From Anaerolineae bacterium (lineage in GTDB: Bacteria; Chloroflexota; Anaerolineae; Anaerolineales; DRMV01), in the NCBI GenBank assembly GCA_011176535.1, contig DUEP01000083.1:1-36565 (forward strand): a stretch of DNA of 36,565 nucleotides. The letters run 5' to 3'. The notes under the pieces were generated by a model. It was given only the letters and a program-made list of their open reading frames with translations, searched no databases and was not told the DNA's origin. Shown one piece after another: positions 31,645 through 36,565 of this stretch. Every line of letters starts with the position of its first letter. Position 1 is the first letter of the stretch. Made by a program: the position numbers and the translations under genes.

Positions 31645-32643
31645 TCAGGCGAAGAGTTGCTCGGCCACCCGTTTCAAGATGGGCACGCCACGGACCTCGG
31701 TTTCGTAGAGCGGCAGCACCGCGCGCACCATGGGGCCGAAAAGGCGCTCGATTTCTTCCATGTATTCGGCCTGCATCTTCACCCGGTTCTTGACGAAGGC
31801 GTCGGCGTCCTGTTGGATGGCCTCGGGGTCGATGCGCATGTTGACCACCACCCCGCCGATGGGGATGCCGAACTCGTCGAACCAGTTGATAAAGCGCCGG
31901 ATTACGGCGATGGGCAGGGCCTCGGGCAGGGTGACGAAGAAGAAGGCGGTCAACTCGGGGTCGGTGAGCAGGGTCTTGGCCCGGTCCATGCGTTCCCGGA
32001 AGCTGATCAGGTAGTCCATCAGGGGGTCTTTCTCCTCCTCTTTTTTCGAGAAGGAGAGTTGCAGCCGCATTTTGCGGGCCTCTTCGCGGCTTTGCATCAT
32101 TTTGTTGACCCAGAGGGTATAGACCGAGGACATGCCCAGCAGGCGGCGGGCGTTGGCCGTGGGTGCGGTGTCGAACACATACAGTTCGTACTCGTCGCGG
32201 AACATGATGTCCAGCATATTTTCGAACATGGCCGACTCTTCAAAGGCCGGGTTCATGGTGGCCGTTTCGATGAACTCGTCGGCGCGGCCTTTGATTTCGG
32301 CGTACTTGAGGAACCATTCGATTTTCTCGCGGATTTCCTGCTTGGAGCGCTCGATGGTGTCCTTGGTGTCGATTTCGTAAGCCCACAGGTTGGGCACGCC
32401 CTCGACCGGGGTGGGCTTGCCGAACACATCCTGGTCCAGCAAGCCGGAAAGGCTGTGCACCGGGTTGGTGGAGGCCAGGAGCACCCGCTTGCCCTGTTGG
32501 GCGAAGCCTACGGCCGCCGCACCGGCCAACACGGTCTTGCCCACGCCGCCCTTGCCGCCGAAGAACACATATTTCAGACGCGGCTTGCTGGCGACGAACT
32601 CTTTCATGCTCAAGCGTTCCTGGGTGGTTACGGGCGTGGTCAT
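31645..32643 (-). CDS. ArsA/Get3-family ATPase, copy 2
   Basis: The 332-residue protein is a soluble ArsA/Get3-type P-loop ATPase. It has the deviant Walker A GGKGGVGKT (residues 29-37) with the signature lysine, and an intact switch II start DTAPT (158-162), though the usual GH after it is AN. Switch I, normally DPAHS, reads NPVHS, so the expected Asp is Asn60. No arsenite-binding cysteine cluster is seen. ATG 32643 overlaps the stop of copy 1 by 4 nt and has GGAGGA upstream. Role: nucleotide-driven targeting or chaperone function by family analogy, not arsenic export. Confidence 0.9.
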   Translation of the reverse strand: MTTPVTTQERLSMKEFVASKPRLKYVFFGGKGGVGKTVLAGAAAVGFAQQGKRVLLASTNPVHSLSGLLDQDVFGKPTPVEGVPNLWAYEIDTKDTIERSKQEIREKIEWFLKYAEIKGRADEFIETATMNPAFEESAMFENMLDIMFRDEYELYVFDTAPTANARRLLGMSSVYTLWVNKMMQSREEARKMRLQLSFSKKEEEKDPLMDYLISFRERMDRAKTLLTDPELTAFFFVTLPEALPIAVIRRFINWFDEFGIPIGGVVVNMRIDPEAIQQDADAFVKNRVKMQAEYMEEIERLFGPMVRAVLPLYETEVRGVPILKRVAEQLFA

Positions 32644-33626
32644 AGCGTTTCTCCTCCGAACATGGCTTCGGCCATGCGCGCGATCATGTCCAGGCCGGCG
32701 ATGTCGCGCTCCATCTCCGGGATCTCGGCCAGCACCTGTTCCCCGAATTGCTCGCGGATTTTCGCCAGGTACTTTTGCTGCATTTCGTAGCGGTTGCGCA
32801 GATAGGCCGGCGCGCGCTCCGACAGGGCCACCTCTTTCGGGATCACGCGGTTGACGATGTACCCGCTGATGGGGACATCGTATTTGGCAAAGAGTTTCGC
32901 CGCCTTTTCGGTGTCGATGAGGATCATCTCCTCGGGCACCAGGACGAAGAAGAAAGCCGTCTTCTCCCGGTCGGTGAGGATGCCGGACGAGGTGGAGATG
33001 CGGTAGCGGATGTCCTGCAACTCGGCCAGGATCTGGTCCTCGGGCAGTTCGCTCTTGTGCTGGATGCGGGCGGCCATTTGCTCGTACTCGCGCATCTCCT
33101 CCCGCAGTTTGGTGATTTTGCTGATCCACTGGTCATACACGCTGGACATGCTCAGGTAGTACAGCGCATGCCCCAGGGGCACCAGATCGTAAATGTAGTA
33201 GTCGTAGCCCCCCTGGACGATGATGTCTACCACCTGGTCGAAGATGGCCGATTCTTCCATGGCGGGTTCGGCCGAGGCGGCCTGGATGTAATCCTCGATT
33301 TCCTGGGGGATCTTGTCAAAGCCGTACATATCTCGGATTTTCTGCCGGATCTCTTCCTGATAAGCCCGGATGTGCTCATCGGCGTCGATTTCCTGGGCGT
33401 ACAGGTTGGGCATGATTTCCACGGCACCCTTGCCGTAGATGTCGCGTTGGAAGATGTCGGAAAGGGAGGCCTGTGGGTCTACCGAGAAGACCAGGACCCT
33501 TTTGCCTTGTTGGGCCAGCCAGTAAGCCGTGGCGGCGGAGAAGGTGGTCTTCCCCAGGCCGCCCTTGCCGCCAAACATGATGTAGCGGCGCTCGGGATGC
33601 TCGCGGAACACACGGGCTAAAGACAT
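32640..33626 (-). CDS. ArsA/Get3-family ATPase, copy 1
   Basis: The 328-residue protein has the deviant Walker A GGKGGLGKTT (19-28) and switch I DPQAS (50-54) with Asp50 kept. Switch II is altered to DLVPLGH (147-153), whereas the family has DTAPTGH. This is the reverse of copy 2, which keeps DTAPT but loses the switch I Asp. A helical insert follows (about 155-200, EEMREYEQMAARIQ). The genes overlap by 4 nt and are probably made as a pair. ATG 33626 has GAGGTG upstream; it follows the small protein by 24 nt. Confidence 0.9.
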   Translation of the reverse strand: MSLARVFREHPERRYIMFGGKGGLGKTTFSAATAYWLAQQGKRVLVFSVDPQASLSDIFQRDIYGKGAVEIMPNLYAQEIDADEHIRAYQEEIRQKIRDMYGFDKIPQEIEDYIQAASAEPAMEESAIFDQVVDIIVQGGYDYYIYDLVPLGHALYYLSMSSVYDQWISKITKLREEMREYEQMAARIQHKSELPEDQILAELQDIRYRISTSSGILTDREKTAFFFVLVPEEMILIDTEKAAKLFAKYDVPISGYIVNRVIPKEVALSERAPAYLRNRYEMQQKYLAKIREQFGEQVLAEIPEMERDIAGLDMIARMAEAMFGGETL

Positions 33627-33650
33627 CGTGTCACCTCACGAAAGGGGGAT

Positions 33651-33929
33651 TTAGGCCAGGGCGTCGGTCAGGTCTTTTTCGCGCAACATGCGGCGTCGCC
33701 AGGTGCTAATCTGCGGCACCACATAGGGGAGCAACCGCAGGGAGTAGTAGGGCGGCAGGATGGGCACTCCTAACAGGTCGCCCATGGTGATGAGGATGAA
33801 CAGATGCTCCATGCTGCCGCGGGTCTTGAGCGCCTGGCGGGCCATTTCATGGGAGGCCATGCCGTAGATGAAATCCAACACCGCGGCTTTGGTCTTTTGC
33901 CAGAAGGACCGTTTTTCTTGTTCACTCAT
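33651..33929 (-). CDS. Small hydrophobic protein, copy B
   Basis: A 92-residue paralogue of the protein at 30094-30378. A charged N-terminal helix (SEQEKRSFWQKTKAAVLDF) leads to EHLFILITMGDLLGVPILPP, then YYSLRLLPYVVP and a basic end TWRRRMLREKDLTDALA. Over the 23-residue core it differs from copy A at two positions only. AGGAGT lies 7 nt before the ATG, inside the end of the upstream gene. Placed directly before two Get3-like ATPases, it could be their client or membrane partner; that is inference. Confidence 0.82.
   Translation of the reverse strand: MSEQEKRSFWQKTKAAVLDFIYGMASHEMARQALKTRGSMEHLFILITMGDLLGVPILPPYYSLRLLPYVVPQISTWRRRMLREKDLTDALA
33735..33767. repeat. 33-nt repeat shared with 30190-30222 (copy B)
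   Basis: Identical over 33 bases to the segment in small-protein copy A, same orientation, coding for the conserved core. The flanks differ immediately. Confidence 0.85.
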
Positions 33930-33934
33930 GGTGG

Positions 33935-34327
33935 CTACTCCTGAGAAAGGTTGGGGGATTCGCCGGCCAGGTAGGCGGCGATGAAGTCCCGCAGGGCGGG
34001 GAGGTTGAGGTGGGCCAGGGTGAACTGGCGTCCATCGGGCAAGAGCAGGCTGGGGATGCGCCGCACTTTGTGACGCCAGCAAAACCAAAGCCCATAGAGG
34101 CTCCAGGGGTTGACCCAGCGCACCCGCAGCCGTCCGGGGAAGCGATGGTGCAGGTAGGCCAGCGCGCGTCGCACGGCGTAGGCGACTTCCTGTTGGGCGG
34201 TCACTTCGTCTTTCAGGCGGGCCTGGGTGAGAAAATCTTCGGCCACAACGGCCCCGCTGGGAGCCAGGGGGAAGATATCGGTTCCGGGTGCAGCGATCAC
34301 CCATAAATCCAGGATGGGGATGGCCAA
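33935..34327 (-). CDS. Thioredoxin-fold-like protein without CxxC
   Basis: From TTG 34327 the product is 130 residues. Start choice: GAGGTG lies 6 nt upstream and the gene begins 4 nt after the previous stop; GTG 34300 is an alternative. It resembles the upstream protein in the stretch SLYGLWFCWRHKVRRIPSL, where IPS is placed like the thioredoxin cis-proline, followed by a strand and a C-terminal helix. No CxxC is present, so it is probably not a disulfide reductase. The relation to thioredoxin is a pattern judgement; a search could overturn it. Confidence 0.65.
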   Translation of the reverse strand: MAIPILDLWVIAAPGTDIFPLAPSGAVVAEDFLTQARLKDEVTAQQEVAYAVRRALAYLHHRFPGRLRVRWVNPWSLYGLWFCWRHKVRRIPSLLLPDGRQFTLAHLNLPALRDFIAAYLAGESPNLSQE

Positions 34328-34331
34328 GGGG

Positions 34332-34706
34332 TCACCTCACAGGGTCCGTTTTTTCCAGCCAGCGCTGGATGCACTGAGTGATACGCTCTTCGTCCCAGGT
34401 GCTCAGCCGCTCCTCACCGCCCACGATGAAGGTGGGGTAGCGCCGCACGCCGCAGATGGCCCACCACAGCCCCCGCAGGGATTGGGCATCGGTCAGGGGG
34501 ATGACGATGCGTCCGGCAAAGCGTTGGGCGGGGTGCTCCACCAGTTCGGAAAGCCGCTCCCATTCCTTCTGCCACTCCGGGGGATAGGCCTGTAGGTTTT
34601 CGCGATGCACCTGAGTGCCCACGCCAGCCTCGTCCAGGAAGACCTGGCAGTGGGCGCAGTGCATCATGCTGCTGATGGTGTGGGCGACGATTTCGACTTG
34701 AAGCAT
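34332..34706 (-). CDS. Thioredoxin-like protein with CxxC
   Basis: The 124-residue protein starts LQVEIVAHTISSMMHCAHC; C17 and C20 form a CAHC redox or metal motif after the first strand, as in thioredoxin-fold proteins. Later VRRYPTFIVGGEE fits the cis-proline loop and following strand, then a C-terminal helix (DEERITQCIQRWL). No signal peptide is seen, so it should be cytoplasmic. No clear ribosome-binding site precedes ATG 34706. It heads the Trx-like/small protein/ArsA unit, 83 bp after cstA. Confidence 0.75.
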   Translation of the reverse strand: MLQVEIVAHTISSMMHCAHCQVFLDEAGVGTQVHRENLQAYPPEWQKEWERLSELVEHPAQRFAGRIVIPLTDAQSLRGLWWAICGVRRYPTFIVGGEERLSTWDEERITQCIQRWLEKTDPVR

Positions 34707-34721
34707 GGTGGCGTTTTGGGA

Positions 34722-34753
34722 AGGGAGGAGGGCGGCGCGCCACCCTCCTCCCT
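34722..34753 (-). repeat. Strong hairpin between cstA and the Trx-like gene
   Basis: AGGGAGGAGGG (34722-34732) pairs with CCCTCCTCCCT (34743-34753). The loop region contains the 8-bp palindrome GGCGCGCC. On the minus strand it follows the cstA stop by about 37 nt but lacks a T run, so it is a weak terminator, an attenuator or an mRNA-stability element. The first Trx-like start codon is 16 nt further on. Confidence 0.6.
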
Positions 34754-34789
34754 CGAGGCCTCAGGGGAACGGGATGGACGAGGCGGTCA

Positions 34790-36559
34790 TCAATCGCCCG
34801 TGGTGGCCAGCTGCCCGGCCTTGGCTTTGTTGAAGGCCTTGAGGCCGTCCAGCAGGAGCATCAGGGCCGCGATGACCATGTAGAGGCCAAAGGCGGCCGA
34901 GATCAGGTTGCCGATGATGAAGCCGGTGTTGCCTTGACCCCAACTCTGGACCACGCCCTTCCAGAGGGCGTTGTACACCGTCACATAGAGCAGGGCGGCC
35001 AGGGTGGTGATGTACATGAAGATGCCGGGGATGAAGGTCCAGTTGTAGGCCCGGCCTTCACTGGCCAGCCAGATGGAGAGCAACAGCAGGGCGATGCCGG
35101 CGAACACCTGGTTGGAGCCGCCGAACAGCACCCAGATCCACTGCCAGAACCCGAAGACGATGATGAACAGGGTGAGCAATTCGGCCACGATGGTGCCGAA
35201 GTGTGGGTTCTTGAAGGCGGGGATGCGGTCGCCCAGCAACTCGGCGCTGGCCACGCGCATGAAGCGCAGCACCAGTTGCATCACGGTCAGGGCCATGACC
35301 ACCAGGAAGACGATGCCGATGGCCGACCCCAGGTCCACCGGGAAGCCGATGACATTCATGAAGTGGGCCATGCCGTAGACGAACACGCCGCCAGCCCCCT
35401 TGACCAGTTTGTAGCCCTGGGCCGGGTCGTAGAACTTGCCGCTCAGGGCGAAGGTGGCGGCGAAGATGGTGGAGAGGGTGGCCAGCACGCCTTCCATAAA
35501 CATCGCGCCACCGCCCACAGGCAGAGCGTCGGTCTCCTTCTCCAACTGGCGGGCCGTACCGGAGGTGGAGACCAGCGAGTGCCAGCCGGAGATGGCCCCG
35601 CAGGCGATGGTGACGAAGAGGATGGGCCAGATGGGGCCTAAGTGGGGCTGCCAGGCGGTGATCCAGGCCGGGATCTCAAAGGAGGTGTTCACGCTGCCGG
35701 TGAAGGCGGCTACCACGATGCCCAGCATGGAGCCCACCAGGCCCAACAGCACGAACCAGAAGGAGGTGTAGTTCACCGGCTGGGCGAATTGCCAGATGGG
35801 CAACACCGAGCCCAGGTAGCAGAAGACCAACATCACGATGGCCCAGAAGAAGTTGGCCCAACTCATGTCGCCGTAGCCCAGGGGGCGGTGGATGAAGGGA
35901 TCGGGCCCCAGACCGTTGATCCACTTGACGAAGTTCTGGGCTGGGGCCGTAGTGCCGAACCAGATGCCCGCCAGGGCCAGCAGCACGGTCACCACCGTGG
36001 TGACCATGAGGTCCACCTTCCAGCGGTAGGTCATCTGGCCGGCCAGGACCCCGGCGATGACCAGGATGATGAACCCGACCGGCGCGATGGGTTTGGCCAG
36101 GATGGGAGCGATGAGGGCACCGAACGCGCCCATGATGAGCAGCAGGTAGATGTACAGGAACGAGAGCAGCAGGCCGCGGGCCCGTGGCGAGATGAAGCGG
36201 TACGATAGCCCACCCATGGTCATACCGTCGTTCCGCATGGCCAGCATCGCCGAGCCGTAGTCCTGGACCCACCCGATGAACAGCACGCCCAGGAAGATCC
36301 AGATGATGGCCGGCAGCCAGCCGTATTGCACGGCGACGATGGGGCCCACGATGGGACCTAAGGCGGCGATGGACTTGAACTGGTAGCCGAACAGCACGCT
36401 GGCGCTGGCCGGCATGAAGTCCACGCCGTCGTTGTAAAGCGTGGCCGGGGTGGCCCGTTTGGGATCGGCTTGAATGATCTCGCGATCCACCTTCTTCGAA
36501 TAGATCTGATAACCACCGATCACCAAGACAATGGAGACAATGAGCATTACAAGTGCCAT
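34790..36559 (-). CDS. cstA: Carbon starvation protein CstA family transporter
   Basis: CstA-type proteins are inner-membrane transporters for peptides or pyruvate. The 589-residue protein has many hydrophobic segments, beginning LVMLIVSIVLVIGGYQIY. It carries family signatures NDGVDFMPASASVLFGYQF, AALGPIVGPIVAVQYGWLP and WVQDYGSAMLAMRNDGMTMG, and later ACGAISGWHSLVSTSGTARQ. Length is in the shorter range for the family (E. coli about 700). ATG 36559 fits the N-terminal helix, but only 6 bases upstream are in the window, so the promoter and any neighbour are unseen. The minus-strand cluster below may be transcribed with it. Confidence 0.93.
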   Translation of the reverse strand: MALVMLIVSIVLVIGGYQIYSKKVDREIIQADPKRATPATLYNDGVDFMPASASVLFGYQFKSIAALGPIVGPIVAVQYGWLPAIIWIFLGVLFIGWVQDYGSAMLAMRNDGMTMGGLSYRFISPRARGLLLSFLYIYLLLIMGAFGALIAPILAKPIAPVGFIILVIAGVLAGQMTYRWKVDLMVTTVVTVLLALAGIWFGTTAPAQNFVKWINGLGPDPFIHRPLGYGDMSWANFFWAIVMLVFCYLGSVLPIWQFAQPVNYTSFWFVLLGLVGSMLGIVVAAFTGSVNTSFEIPAWITAWQPHLGPIWPILFVTIACGAISGWHSLVSTSGTARQLEKETDALPVGGGAMFMEGVLATLSTIFAATFALSGKFYDPAQGYKLVKGAGGVFVYGMAHFMNVIGFPVDLGSAIGIVFLVVMALTVMQLVLRFMRVASAELLGDRIPAFKNPHFGTIVAELLTLFIIVFGFWQWIWVLFGGSNQVFAGIALLLLSIWLASEGRAYNWTFIPGIFMYITTLAALLYVTVYNALWKGVVQSWGQGNTGFIIGNLISAAFGLYMVIAALMLLLDGLKAFNKAKAGQLATTGD

Positions 36560-36565
36560 GGTTCC

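Noticed and set aside
31645-33626. Arsenic resistance operon
   Set aside because: No arsenite-binding Cys set in the ATPases and no arsB, arsC, arsR or acr3 nearby.

Overview
The window is GC-rich (about 60 % by eye) bacterial chromosome. Gene content and protein flavour (zinc-ribbon S14, L36 and S4, a B12-dependent ribonucleotide reductase with an intein, a pyruvoyl arginine decarboxylase, twin ArsA ATPases) suggest a Chloroflexota bacterium, probably Anaerolineae and possibly thermophilic. That assignment rests on recognition, not on a search.

Bases 1-17220 are one very long plus-strand ribosomal/housekeeping array in the classic str-S10-spc-alpha order. It starts with the end of tuf and runs rpsJ-rplC-rplD-rplW-rplB-rpsS-rplV-rpsC-rplP-rpmC-rpsQ-rplN-rplX-rplE-rpsN-rpsH-rplF-rplR-rpsE-rpmD-rplO-secY-adk-map, then rpmJ-rpsM-rpsK-rpsD-rpoA-rplQ-truA-rplM-rpsI. 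infA, usual between map and rpmJ, is missing; a TATAAT-type promoter sits there instead. Most genes abut or overlap. The S10-L3 gap (192 nt) and S8-L6 gap (89 nt) are exceptions, and both hold hairpins.

Bases 17380-24931 are concerned with nucleotide pools: a methylase-MazG fusion, then nrdR, nrdJ and a deoxynucleoside kinase, all plus strand. A small membrane-anchored protein of unknown function lies on the minus strand between mazG and nrdR. nrdR has a clear extended -10 promoter followed by two NrdR-box-like palindromes whose centres are 31 bp apart. nrdJ carries a 413-residue LAGLIDADG intein exactly before the catalytic thiyl-radical cysteine. Its reading frame breaks at a run of nine C, with the conserved C-terminal part continuing in the -1 frame.

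Bases 25044-27751 (minus) are a polyamine operon: an unknown small protein, a fusion of pyruvoyl-dependent arginine decarboxylase with an aminopropyltransferase, and an agmatinase-family ureohydrolase. Together they could make agmatine, aminopropylagmatine and spermidine (or putrescine). A divergent region with two promoters and a structured leader separates this operon from a plus-strand FAD oxidoreductase, which ends in a strong hairpin terminator.

Bases 29275-36559 are mostly minus strand: an SDR lacking the usual catalytic Tyr/Lys, a small hydrophobic protein, a plus-strand membrane protein, and a compact cassette (cstA, two thioredoxin-like proteins, a second copy of the small hydrophobic protein, two ArsA/Get3-like ATPases, an unknown protein). 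The two small hydrophobic proteins share a nearly invariant core and a 33-nt identical DNA block. This ArsA/thioredoxin/small-protein cassette is the best candidate here for an undescribed system. No rRNA, tRNA, CRISPR array or insertion sequence was seen. The only gene-free stretch over 300 bases is 19420-19736, described in its own entry.
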